In this document: positions 27,362 through 36,186 of the stretch, piece after piece
Layout: each line of letters begins with the position of its first letter
Numbering within the stretch: the stretch's first letter is position 1
Assembly: GCA_963714255.1 (NCBI GenBank)
Contig: CAVQNU010000027.1
Location: 186,001 to 250,000 of the forward strand
Direction: 5' to 3'
DNA from: Rhodovastum sp963714255
GTDB taxonomy: Bacteria > Pseudomonadota > Alphaproteobacteria > Acetobacterales > Acetobacteraceae
DNA length: 64,000 nt
Position numbers and translations under genes: made by a program
The notes under the pieces: generated by a model
Told to the model about the DNA's origin: nothing
Databases searched by the model: none
Seen by the model: only the letters and a program-made list of their open reading frames with translations

Positions 27362-28855
27362 ATGGCCGCGAAACGGACGATCCGCAGCATCCCGCAGCAG
27401 CGCACCCCGGTGCGTGAACAGGACCCGCAGGTCCGGCGGGGCAATTTCGAGGAAGTGAACCTCGGCTACGACGCGGCCGAGGCGAAACTGGAATCACAGC
27501 GCTGCCTGGTTTGCCCGGACCCCGCCTGCACCAGCGGCTGCCCGGTGGGCATCGACATCCCCGGCTTCATCGCGCGCATTTCCGACGGCGACATGCGCGG
27601 CGCCTACGACGTGCTGGCGCGCACCAATTTGCTGCCCGCCGTGTGCGGCCGGGTCTGCCCGCAGGAAAGCCAGTGCGAGGGCGTGTGCATCGTCGGCGAC
27701 GTGCTGGAGCCGGTGGCGATCGGCCGGCTGGAACGCTACGTCGGCGACCGCGCCATCGCCGAAGGCTGGGCGCGCCGGCCGCATATCGAGCCCAGCCGGT
27801 TCCGCATCGGCGTGGTCGGCTCCGGCCCCGCCGGCATGGCCTGCGCGGCCGACATGGCGAAAGCGGGCTGCGACGTCACCGTCTATGAGGCGTTCCATCT
27901 GCCCGGCGGGGTGCTGCGCTACGGCATTCCCGATTTCCGCCTGCCCAACAGCGTGGTCGATGCCGAAATCGAGGCGATGCGCCGCCTCGGCGTGCATTTC
28001 GAATGCAACACGCTGGTCGGCCGGCTGTTCACCATCGAGCAGATGCTCGACGAGCTCGGCTACCATGCCGTGTTCATCGGCACTGGCGCGGGCTACCCGG
28101 CCATGCTCGGCATTCCCGGCGATTCGCTGAACGGCGTGCTGTCGGCCAACGAGTTGCTCACCCGCTGCAACCTGATGCGCGCCCGCGACTTCCCCGCCGT
28201 CGACACGCCGCTGCCGCTCGGCCGGCATGTGGCCGTGGTGGGCGCGGGCAACACGGCGATGGATGCGATGCGGGTCTGCCTGCGGCTCGGCGCCGAGAAA
28301 GTGAGCTGCATTTACCGCCGCAGCCGCGCCGAATGCCCGGCGCGCGCCGAGGAAGTGCATCACGCCGAAGAGGAAGGCATTGCATTTCACTGGCTGACCG
28401 CGCCGGTGGAAGTGCTCGGTGACGGGCGCGGCAACGTGCGCGCGCTGCGCTGCCAGAGCATGGTGCTGGGCGAGCCCGACCGTTCCGGCCGCGCCCGCCC
28501 GGTGCCGGTGCCGGGCAGCGAGCACGACATCGAGGTCGATCAGATCGTCTTCGCCATCGGCACCAACGCCAACCCGATCATCGGCCAAACGTCGGGACTG
28601 GCATTGGACAAGCGCGGCTATATCGCGGTGGACGAAAACCTCGCCACCTCGCTCGCCGGCGTCTACGCCGGCGGCGACATCGTCACCGGGGCGGCGACCG
28701 TCATCGAGGCGATGGGCGCGGGGCGCCGCGCGGCGCGCAGCATGAAGGCATATCTCGGTCTGTCCGATCCGGCGCGCGTGCCGGGCGAGCTGACCGACAC
28801 GGTGTTCGGCATTCCCCGCGACGAACGTAATTTTGTCCGCCTGCGCATCGCCTGA
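27362..28855 (+). CDS. NfnB/GltA-like NADPH-dependent oxidoreductase flavoprotein
   Basis: A 497-aa protein related to the glutamate synthase small subunit. The N-terminal domain has two [4Fe-4S] Cys sets (CLVCPDPACTSGCPVGID and CGRVCPQESQCEGVC), then the FAD GVVGSGPAGMACAADMA and the NADPH motif VVGAGNTAMDAMR. In NfnAB this subunit pairs with NfnA and transfers electrons between NADPH and ferredoxin or NADH. Here the paired subunit lies immediately upstream (18 bp). No glutamine amidotransferase domain is present, so glutamate synthesis is not implied. The true small GltD is a separate gene at 62-63.5 kb. Confidence 0.87.
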   Translation: MAAKRTIRSIPQQRTPVREQDPQVRRGNFEEVNLGYDAAEAKLESQRCLVCPDPACTSGCPVGIDIPGFIARISDGDMRGAYDVLARTNLLPAVCGRVCPQESQCEGVCIVGDVLEPVAIGRLERYVGDRAIAEGWARRPHIEPSRFRIGVVGSGPAGMACAADMAKAGCDVTVYEAFHLPGGVLRYGIPDFRLPNSVVDAEIEAMRRLGVHFECNTLVGRLFTIEQMLDELGYHAVFIGTGAGYPAMLGIPGDSLNGVLSANELLTRCNLMRARDFPAVDTPLPLGRHVAVVGAGNTAMDAMRVCLRLGAEKVSCIYRRSRAECPARAEEVHHAEEEGIAFHWLTAPVEVLGDGRGNVRALRCQSMVLGEPDRSGRARPVPVPGSEHDIEVDQIVFAIGTNANPIIGQTSGLALDKRGYIAVDENLATSLAGVYAGGDIVTGAATVIEAMGAGRRAARSMKAYLGLSDPARVPGELTDTVFGIPRDERNFVRLRIA

Positions 28856-28871
28856 CCAGCCCGAGGCACAT

Positions 28872-30776
28872 ATGAACGACGCCGCCACGATCGAACGCGA
28901 ACCCCGGGCCGGCGCCAGCCAGCCGGTTGTGCTGTCCGAGCACATTGTCGAAATCATCAGCGATTCCGGCGAAGGCGCGCAACGCTGCGGCCAGGCGCTC
29001 GGCGCCATCGCCGCGCGCATGGGCAACGGCGTGTGGACGGTGGAAATCATCCCCGCCGAAATCCGCCCGCCCGCGCGCAGCACCGCCGGCGCCAGCGGCA
29101 ACCGCATCCGCCTCGGCGCCGGCCCGGTCACCAATGGCGGCGGCGAGACCGATCTGGCGGTCGCGTTCAACGAACAGGTGCTGCTCGGCCGCGTGCATGC
29201 CGGCGAGTTGAAACCCGGCTGCACCATCCTGCTGGAAAGCATGTGGCGCAGCGACCGCGACCCGGCGATCGCCGCCGGCTACGCGCAGGTGCACGACCAG
29301 CTTCTCGCCGCCGGTTACGACGTGCGCGAAATTCCGATGGAGCTTGAGTGTCGCAAGCTCGTGTCCGATGCGCGGCGCGGCAAGAACATGTTCGTCCTCG
29401 GCATGCTGTGCCGCATCTACAGCCTGGACCTTGAACTGGCCCGCGAGCAGATCGCGCTGGCCTTCGGCAAGAAGGACAAGGGCGTCGTCACGCAGAACGT
29501 GAAGCTGCTGGAAGCCGGCTTCGACTGGACCCAAAACAATCTCGATCTTCGCTTCTCCATTCCGGCCGCGCCGGTGACCGCGCCGCAAATCGTGGTCAAC
29601 GGCAACACGGCGCTGGCCCTCGGCATCCTGGCCTCCGGCATGGAGGTCTGCGCCATGTATCCGATCACGCCGGCGACCTCCGCCTCGCACTACCTCAGCG
29701 ACGTGTTCGAGAAGGTCGGCGGGCTGGTGCACCAGGCGGAAGACGAAATCGCCGCCTGCGCCTTCGCCCTCGGCGCCTCCTATGCCGGCAAATGCGCCGT
29801 CACCATCACCTCCGGCCCGGGCTATTCGCTCAAGCAGGAAGGCATCGGGCTTGCCGTCATGGGCGAAATCCCGCTGGTGGTGGTCAACGTGCAGCGCGGC
29901 GGACCGAGCACCGGCCAGCCCACCAAGGTCGAGCAGGGCGACCTGCTGACCACCATGTTCGGCAGCCATGGCGACGCCCCGAAAGTGGTGATCGCGCCGT
30001 CCACCATCGAGGAATGCTTCTATTCCATCATCACCGCCCGCAAGCTGGCGGAAACCTTCGGCATGGTGGTGGTGGTGCTGTCCGACGCCTCGCTCGCCAC
30101 CTCGCAGCAGCCGATCCCGCGCCCCGGCTTCGACGAGGCGTGGCTCGCCGCCCCCGCCGACCAGAGCCGGGTGGCGCCGGGTGCACGACCGTACGACTGG
30201 GACCCGGTCACCGGCCTGTCGCGCCGCATCATTCCCGGCCAGCCGGACGGCATGCACACCCTCACCGGCCTCGCGCATGACCGCGCCAGCCGGGTCGCCT
30301 ACGATCCCGAGAGCAACCAGGAAAGCATCCGCGCCCGCAGCCTGAAGCTCGCCACGCTGCAGAAAACCCTGCGCCCGCCGGTGGTGCATGGCGATGCCGA
30401 CGGCGATCTGCTGGTGGTGGGCTGGGGCAGCACGCGCGGCGCCATCGAGGAAGCGGTGGACGGTTTGCGCGCCGAGGGCCATCGCGTGTCGTCGCTGCAC
30501 CTGACGTTCCTGCAGCCCATGCAGCCCGGCCTGAAAGCGATCATGCAGCGCTTCGGCCAGGTGCTGTCCATCGAGGCGAACTGGAGCGACCGGCCGGACG
30601 ATGCGATGATCGACGCCGACAACCGCCGCTATTCCGCTCTCGCCATGCTGCTGCGGTCGCGCACGCTGATCGACATCGACTGCTGGAGCGAAGTGAAGGG
30701 GCAGCCGATCAAACCTGGCTCCATTCGCCGGGTGGTGCTTGAAAAACTGGGCGCCGCGGCGGGAGAAAATCCATGA
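28872..30776 (+). CDS. korA: 2-oxoacid:ferredoxin oxidoreductase, fused gamma-alpha subunit (KorA-like)
   Basis: A 634-aa fusion. The N-terminal gamma domain (about 30-190, with GEGAQRCGQALGAIAARMG) is followed by the alpha pyrophosphate-type domain (about 225-630) with MYPITPATSASHYLSD, the conserved Glu of DEIAACAFALGASYAG, and the TSGPGYSLKQEGIG motif. The best match is 2-oxoglutarate:ferredoxin oxidoreductase (KorA) rather than pyruvate enzymes, but substrate must be tested. ATG 28872 is chosen over a TTG/GTG 13 codons upstream. It overlaps KorB by 4 bp (ATGA). Confidence 0.88.
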   Translation: MNDAATIEREPRAGASQPVVLSEHIVEIISDSGEGAQRCGQALGAIAARMGNGVWTVEIIPAEIRPPARSTAGASGNRIRLGAGPVTNGGGETDLAVAFNEQVLLGRVHAGELKPGCTILLESMWRSDRDPAIAAGYAQVHDQLLAAGYDVREIPMELECRKLVSDARRGKNMFVLGMLCRIYSLDLELAREQIALAFGKKDKGVVTQNVKLLEAGFDWTQNNLDLRFSIPAAPVTAPQIVVNGNTALALGILASGMEVCAMYPITPATSASHYLSDVFEKVGGLVHQAEDEIAACAFALGASYAGKCAVTITSGPGYSLKQEGIGLAVMGEIPLVVVNVQRGGPSTGQPTKVEQGDLLTTMFGSHGDAPKVVIAPSTIEECFYSIITARKLAETFGMVVVVLSDASLATSQQPIPRPGFDEAWLAAPADQSRVAPGARPYDWDPVTGLSRRIIPGQPDGMHTLTGLAHDRASRVAYDPESNQESIRARSLKLATLQKTLRPPVVHGDADGDLLVVGWGSTRGAIEEAVDGLRAEGHRVSSLHLTFLQPMQPGLKAIMQRFGQVLSIEANWSDRPDDAMIDADNRRYSALAMLLRSRTLIDIDCWSEVKGQPIKPGSIRRVVLEKLGAAAGENP

Positions 30777-31765
30777 GCGACGCCACCGAATGCCTGCTGC
30801 GCCTGCACGACGAACACCACGCGCTGGAAGACTACCAAAGCGGGGTGCCGCGCTGGTGCTCGGGCTGCGGCGACAACGCCATCCTGACCGCGGTGCAGCG
30901 GCTGTGCCGCGACGAGGATCTGCGGCCGGAAAAAACCGTGTTCGTCTCCGGCATCGGCTGTTCCAGCCGGTTCCCGCACTACATGCGCACCTACGGCCTG
31001 CACGGCATCCACGGCCGCGCTTTGCCGATCGCCGAGGGCGTCCGCATGGCCCGCCCCGACCTGACCGTGTTCGTCAACACCGGCGACGGCGATTGTTGCA
31101 GCATCGGCGCGGCGCACTGGATTCACGCCATCCGCTACAACATGAACCTCACGGTCATGCTGCATGACAACCAGATCTACGGCCTGACCAAGAAACAGGC
31201 CTCGCCGACCTCGCCGATCGGCACCCGCAGCAACACCACCCCGCGCGGCTCGTATCTGGAAGCGTTGCAGCCGCTGCAGGTGACGCTCGGGGTGGAGAAC
31301 GTCTCGTTCGTGGCGCAGGCGGTCGATTGGATTCCGGAAGTGCTCTACAGTATCCTGCGCGCCGCCTATCACCATCGCGGCTTCTCGTTCGTGCGCATCC
31401 TGCAGCGCTGCCCGGAATGGCTGCCGAAGATGTTCGAGCCCTACATCCAGGACCCGGAACGGGTACGCCTGCTGCACCACAAGCGCGGGCTTTCCATCAG
31501 CCCCGCTTTGGCAGAAATCTACAGCAACCAGCTTGAGCACGATCCGCGCGACCTCGCCGCCGCGCGCGCGGTCGCGTCCACCCACGATCCGATCCCGGTC
31601 GGCATCCTCTACCACAACCCCGACGTGCCTTGTTACGAAGACGTGCGCGGCGGCGGCGAGGAACGCTCGCCCGAGCGCATCCGCGCCGGGCTCGAGGCCG
31701 AGTTCGACAAGTTCACCATCTGGCCGCATGAAGCGCATGCCGCGCCGGCGCCGGACGCAGGCTGA
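30773..31765 (+). CDS. korB: 2-oxoacid:ferredoxin oxidoreductase beta subunit (KorB-like)
   Basis: The thiamine-diphosphate and [4Fe-4S] subunit, 330 aa. Near the N-terminus is PRWCSGCGDNAIL, then FVSGIGCSSRFPHY, the TPP/Mg2+ motif NTGDGDCCSIGAAHWIHAIR with later NQIYGLTKKQASPTS, and RILQRCPEWLP. It has the short KorB form. Together with KorA it should make succinyl-CoA (or another acyl-CoA) and reduced ferredoxin from 2-oxoglutarate and CoA; it is a normally oxygen-sensitive reaction, consistent with the FNR-like box upstream. Confidence 0.88.
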   Translation: MSDATECLLRLHDEHHALEDYQSGVPRWCSGCGDNAILTAVQRLCRDEDLRPEKTVFVSGIGCSSRFPHYMRTYGLHGIHGRALPIAEGVRMARPDLTVFVNTGDGDCCSIGAAHWIHAIRYNMNLTVMLHDNQIYGLTKKQASPTSPIGTRSNTTPRGSYLEALQPLQVTLGVENVSFVAQAVDWIPEVLYSILRAAYHHRGFSFVRILQRCPEWLPKMFEPYIQDPERVRLLHHKRGLSISPALAEIYSNQLEHDPRDLAAARAVASTHDPIPVGILYHNPDVPCYEDVRGGGEERSPERIRAGLEAEFDKFTIWPHEAHAAPAPDAG

Positions 31766-31789
31766 TCCACGCAGGCAAAGCAGAAGAAC

Positions 31790-33993
31790 ATGCACGTCGC
31801 ACAGCAGGACCAGCTCGCTTTCTACCTGACCGGGCGCCTTTCCTCCGGCGCGCTGGAACCGATCGAAGGGCGCGGCCTGCTGCCGGCGCCGCTTGCGCCC
31901 TATCGCGACATCGCCGCCTTGCGGCATGATTTCCCGCTGGTGCTCACCCCGGGCGCGCCGGCGCGCAGCCTGTCGGCACTGTTCGATACGGCGGTGGCGG
32001 ATGCCGGCGACGGCGAGGCCGCAGAACGCCTGCGCGGGCATGCCACGCGCATGGAACGCGCCCTGCGCCGCCTTGCCGCCGAGGGCGCGGCGGACGGCCT
32101 GGCGGCGGCGTGGAACACCGCGTCGGCGTCTTTGGTCGCCGCCGACCCGGCGGTGCGCGAAAGCCTCGACCGGCTGTTCGTGGCGTTACCGCGTGACGGC
32201 GCACTGGCCCGCTGCGACCGCCTGCTTTCCGCCCGCCTGCTCGAGCACGAATGGAGCGAGCGTCAGCGCGCCAAGACCGACCAGTTGCGCGAGACGATCG
32301 GCACGCTGGCAACCGGGCTGGAAGACATACTCAAAGCCGACTTCGCCACCTCGGCCGATGCGCGCACCCCGGAGCGCCTGCGCGCATCGATGGGATCGGG
32401 GCTGGCGGCGAGCTTCGACTTCGATGTCATGGCCCGCCTGCTCGCCGGGGCCACCCCGTCCAGCGGGCTCGACGAAGCGCGGCGCCGGCGCATCGAGTGG
32501 CTGCTGACAGTGCTGCGCACGCAGCGTTTTGTCTTTCTGCCGGGCAACCGGGTCTCGCCGTACGGGTTCATGTTCGACAGTTGCGGCGCCGCGCTGCAAG
32601 CTTGGCGGGAGCGCCAGTCCGAGGTTGCCGAGCTGGCGCGGGCGATCGCCATGGCCCGGCTGGAACTGCACGGCGAATACAACGAGGCGAAGCACGACCC
32701 GTTATTCGCCGGTCTGACCGACACGATGCAGGGCCAGGCGCCGGGCGCGCTGGTGCCCGACTATCTGGTCCGCGTCGCCGACCATGACCTGACGCCTGAC
32801 CACGCCGCGGTGATCATCGAGGCGCTCGCCACTGGCTTGCCGTTCAAAGTGCTGGTGCAGACCGACGATCTGCTCGGCGGCGGCGGCGGTTCCATGGCGG
32901 CGCTCGGGCTGCGGGTGCGCCCGGTCGTTTCCACAGCCCTCGGCCTGGGCGATGTGTATGTGCTGCAGGCCGGCGCGTCGCAGTTGCCCGGCCAGTTGGC
33001 GCGCGTGCAGGCCGGGCTCGCGCATGACGGGCCGGCACTGTTTTGCGTCTACAGCGGTGCCGGGCCGGCGACCGCGCCGCTGCCGCCCTATCTGGTGTCG
33101 GCCGCCGCCGTCGAGTCGCGCGCGTTTCCCGCGTTCGCCTACGATCCCGGCGCCGGACCGGATTGGGCGTCCCGGTTTTCCCTCGACGGCAATCCGCAGG
33201 CCGAGCGCGACTGGCCGCTGCATGCGCTGACGTGGGAAGACGCGGCGCACCAGCGTCAGGGCGAGGCGGCCGCCTTCACCCTCGTCGACTTCCTGTCCGT
33301 CGACCGGCGTGCGGCTGCGCATCTGGCCCGCATCGCGCCCTCGTCCTGGAATGAAAATCAGCTTCCGGTCGCCCAAGCCGCGGCGGAGGCCGGCCCGGAA
33401 GGCCGCGTGCCGTTCCTGTTCATGACCGATGCCGAAGGCGGGCTGCACAAAGTGTTGGCCGACGACGTGCTGCTGCGCGAGGCGCGCCGTTGCCTGGACC
33501 GCTGGCGTGCCCTGCAGGAACTCGGCGGCATCAACAACTCGCACGTGGCCCGCGAGGTCGCGGCGGCGCGGCTGGAGTGGACCGCGCAGGCCGAGCCCGC
33601 GGCCCCGGCGCCCCGGCCGCCCCGGCGGCACCGGCGGTCGCCGCGTTGCCCGAGGCCGACCCACCGCCACCCATCGCCGCAGTGGCCGAGGCGCCGATAT
33701 CCGAGCCGGAACCTTCGTCTGATGGGCCCTCTATCCAGACGGCAAGTTGCATCAGTTGCAACGAGTGCATTCGGATCAATGACCGCATGTTCGGCTACGA
33801 CGCCAACGGCCAGGCGATCATCATCGATGCGGCCGCCGGCAGCTACCGCCAGCTCGTCGAGGCGGCCGAGAGCTGCCAGGTGTCGGTCATCAACCCGGGC
33901 AAGCCGCTGGATGCGAACGAGTCGGGGCTGGAAGACCTGCTGCAGCGGGCAGAGCCTTTTTTGAAGGCGAAGAAAAAGAAGAAGAAGAAGTGA
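31790..33993 (+). CDS. Uncharacterised large subunit with C-terminal [4Fe-4S] ferredoxin domain (one-base frameshift near 33600-33625)
   Basis: About 734 aa after bridging; I do not recognise the main domain (~600 residues). It starts MHVAQQDQLAFYLTGRLSSG and contains GLPFKVLVQTDDLLGGGGGS, GDVYVLQAGASQLPGQLARV and PPYLVSAAAVESRAFPAFAY, suggesting an alpha/beta, PFOR-like or TPP-like fold. A Pro/Ala linker holds the break. The C-terminal ~95 residues show CISCNECIRINDRMF and a fourth Cys in AAESCQVSVINPG, a single-cluster ferredoxin pattern. The tail is KAKKKKKKK. It is last in the Kor operon, 24 bp after KorB. I infer an electron-transfer or assembly partner of KorAB. Confidence 0.68.
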
Positions 33994-33995
33994 AG

Positions 33996-34030
33996 AAAGG
34001 CCAGGGCTCTGCCCTGGCCTTCCTTTCTTC
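33996..34030 (+). terminator. Hairpin terminator-like end of the Kor operon
   Basis: GGCCAGGGC-TCT-GCCCTGGCC, a strong stem of 9 bp with a 3-base loop, followed by TTCCTTTCTTCC. It starts 2 bases after the Kor operon stop and is derived from the window-wide repeat. It plausibly ends transcription here. Confidence 0.6.
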
Positions 34031-34047
34031 CTCTCCGAAGGTCCGAC

Positions 34048-34785
34048 ATGGAGCCGCAAGAATACGCCCTGATGGACAAAGCCGAAGCGCGGATGTGGTG
34101 GTACCGCGCCCTGCATGTCCGTCTGGCCGATGCGCTCGCCGGCGTCCGCGGCCGCATGCTTGATGCCGGCTGCGGCACCGGCGGCCTGCTGGCCTGTCTG
34201 CGCGCCGCCCGTCCCGATCTGGCGCTTGCCGGCGTGGAATGGTCTGGCGAAGCTGTCCAGCGGGCAGCGCAGAAAAGCGGCGCCGCCGTCACCCGGGCCA
34301 GCATCCATGCCCTGCCGTTCGCCGATGTCAGCTTCGACGGCGCGGTGGCCGCTGATGTGCTGTGCCACGCCGCCGTCGATCCCGCCGCCGCCCTTTCCGA
34401 ACTGCACCGCGTGCTGCGCCCCGGCGGCCTGCTGGTGGTGAACATGCCCGCCTATGCCTGGCTGCTCTCCGCCCACGACCGCCGGGTGCACAATGTTCGC
34501 CGCTGGACCGCCGGCGGCACGACGGCGGCCCTGCAACAGGCCGGCTTCGTCCGCGTGCGCGCCCGCTACTGGAACGGGCTGCTGCTGCCGCTGATGGTAC
34601 TGCAACGCAAGCTGCTCGCCCGCAACGCCGGCGCGGCCTCGGATGTCGCCCCGTTTTCGCCATGGCTGAATGCCACGCTGCATGCCATCACCCGCCTCGA
34701 GCGCTGCCTGCCAGTGCCTCTGCCCGCCGGCGGCTCCGTGCTGGCGACCGCGATCCGTCCGCCGGCGCCGCGACCCCACCCTTGA
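34048..34785 (+). CDS. Class I SAM-dependent methyltransferase
   Basis: A 245-aa methyltransferase. Motif I GRMLDAGCGTGGLLACL lies near residue 35, with the acidic motif II (LALAGVEWS), and post-I segments (LPFADVSFDGAVAADVLCH) and HRVLRPGGLLVVNMPAY follow. The C-terminal half is hydrophobic and basic (WNGLLLPLMVLQRKLLARN), compatible with a lipid-linked substrate. It heads a cluster with a polyprenol-type glycosyltransferase and a small transporter, suggesting a lipid or surface-sugar methylation, as for undecaprenyl-linked sugars. Substrate is unknown. Confidence 0.8.
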   Translation: MEPQEYALMDKAEARMWWYRALHVRLADALAGVRGRMLDAGCGTGGLLACLRAARPDLALAGVEWSGEAVQRAAQKSGAAVTRASIHALPFADVSFDGAVAADVLCHAAVDPAAALSELHRVLRPGGLLVVNMPAYAWLLSAHDRRVHNVRRWTAGGTTAALQQAGFVRVRARYWNGLLLPLMVLQRKLLARNAGAASDVAPFSPWLNATLHAITRLERCLPVPLPAGGSVLATAIRPPAPRPHP

Positions 34786-34802
34786 CCAAGGAGTTGGCCT
34801 GC

Positions 34803-35794
34803 ATGCCCCCTGCCCCGCTCGCCGCCCTGTCGGACGCCGGCGCGCCCGGCCTGTCGATCGTCGTGCCGGTCTACCGCGGCGCCGCCACCATCGGCCTGCT
34901 GGTCGACGCGCTGTCCAGACTGCGGCCGGAAGGCGGCATGGAAGTGGTGCTGGTGAACGACGGCAGCCCCGACAATTCGGCCGAAATCTGCCGCGCCCTG
35001 GTCCGCACCGCCGCGTGCCGGTGGTGTATATCGAGCACGCCCGCAACTACGGCGAACACAACGCGGTCATGACCGGCCTGCGCCACGCCAGCGGCGCCTT
35101 CGTCATCACCATGGACGACGACCTGCAGAACCCGCCGGAGGAAGTGCTGAAATTGTACGACCACGCCCGCCTGGGCGGCTGGGACGTGGTTTACACCCGC
35201 TACGCGGTAAAGGCGCATGCCGCCTGGCGCAACCTCGGCAGCCGCTTCGCCAACAAAGTCGCCGACTGGCTGCTGGACAAGCCGCGCGGCCTGTACCTGT
35301 CGTCGTTCCGCTGCATGTCGGCGCTGGTGGTGCGATCGGTCACCCGCTACCGCGGCCCTTACCCGTACGTTGACGGGCTGATCATGCAGGTGACGCAGCG
35401 CATCGACAGCATCGAAGTGCGCCACCTGCCGCGCGCCGAGGGCCGTTCCAACTACACGCTGAAACGGCTGATCCTGCTCTGGCTCAACCTCGCCACCAGC
35501 TTCTCCCTCGTACCCCTGCGTCTGGCCATCCTGGCAGGCATCGGCATGGCCGCCCTCGGCGCCTTCGGCGCCGCCGCCACCATCTTCGAGGCGCTGACAA
35601 CCCGCGCCACGCCGAGTGGCTGGGCGTCCACCATGACCGTCATCCTGCTGGTCTCCGGCGTGCAGTTCATGGTGCTCGGGGTGATGGGCGAGTATATCGG
35701 CCGCACCTTCCTGTCCGCCAACGGCAAGCCACAAGGCACGGTCCGGCTGGTCGAACGCAGCGACGGCGCCAGCGTCCGGCAGGACGCGGCGTGA
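34803..35794 (+). CDS. Polyprenyl-phosphate glycosyltransferase, GT2 (one-base frameshift near 35011)
   Basis: About 331 aa after bridging. GT2 catalytic domain: LSIVVPVYRGAATIGLLVDA, EVVLVNDGSPDNS, and, past the frame change, MDDDLQNPPEEVLKLYDHA, with the DDD motif. Two C-terminal helices (LRLAILAGIGMAALGAFGA and MTVILLVSGVQFMVLGVMG) mark the dolichol-phosphate-mannose/ArnC-like subgroup that transfers sugar to undecaprenyl phosphate. One base is missing near 35011-35015: RTAA continues as VPVVYIEHARNYGEH. Overlap with the transporter (GTGA) supports joint function with a lipid-linked flippase. Confidence 0.82.
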
Positions 35795-36120
35795 TCTACT
35801 GGTGGGTGCTGCTGGCCGCGATCGCCACCAGCATGGGCGGGCAAACGCTGCTGAAAGCCGGTGCCGGCGCACCCGACTTCCTTGGCCAGCTGTTCGACTG
35901 GCGGACCATCCTGGGACTGGCGCTGTACGGCGGGGCGGCGATGCTGTATATCGTGGCGCTGCGGCGCATCCCAATGTCGGTGGCGCTGCCCTGCACCGCG
36001 ATCTCCTACATCGCGGCGGCACTCATCGGGCACTACGCGTTCAGCGAACCGCTGACCGCGATGCATGTGCTTGCAATCGGGCTGATCGGGGCTGGGGTGG
36101 TTACGCTCGCATTAGCGTAA
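35791..36120 (+). CDS. EamA/SMR-type small membrane transporter, ArnF-like
   Basis: A 109-aa protein with four membrane helices (WWVLLAAIATSMGGQTLLK, TILGLALYGGAAMLYIVALR, VALPCTAISYIAAALIGHY, LAIGLIGAGVVTLALA). It starts at GTG 35791, 4 bp overlapping the glycosyltransferase. Members of this family such as ArnE/F flip undecaprenyl-phosphate sugars. The pairing with an ArnC-like glycosyltransferase suggests that the product is a modified envelope lipid. Confidence 0.78.
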   Translation: MIYWWVLLAAIATSMGGQTLLKAGAGAPDFLGQLFDWRTILGLALYGGAAMLYIVALRRIPMSVALPCTAISYIAAALIGHYAFSEPLTAMHVLAIGLIGAGVVTLALA

Positions 36121-36186
36121 AGGAAGCAAGGCCAGGGCTCTGCCCTGGACCCGCAAGGGGGCGGTGGCCCCCTTGACCCCGCTACA
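36119..36186. repeat. GC-rich palindromic repeat, copy 8
   Basis: Single-arm copy: AGGCCAGGGCTCTGCCCTGG and AAGGGGGCGGTGGCCCCCTT hairpins ending CCCCGCTAC. It lies between the convergent ArnF-like and aminotransferase genes and supplies a possible bidirectional terminator. Confidence 0.82.

Noticed and set aside
27362..28855. Calling the NfnB-like gene gltD
   Set aside because: A separate gltD sits beside gltB at 62-63.5 kb; this gene pairs with an NfnA-like subunit and KorAB instead.
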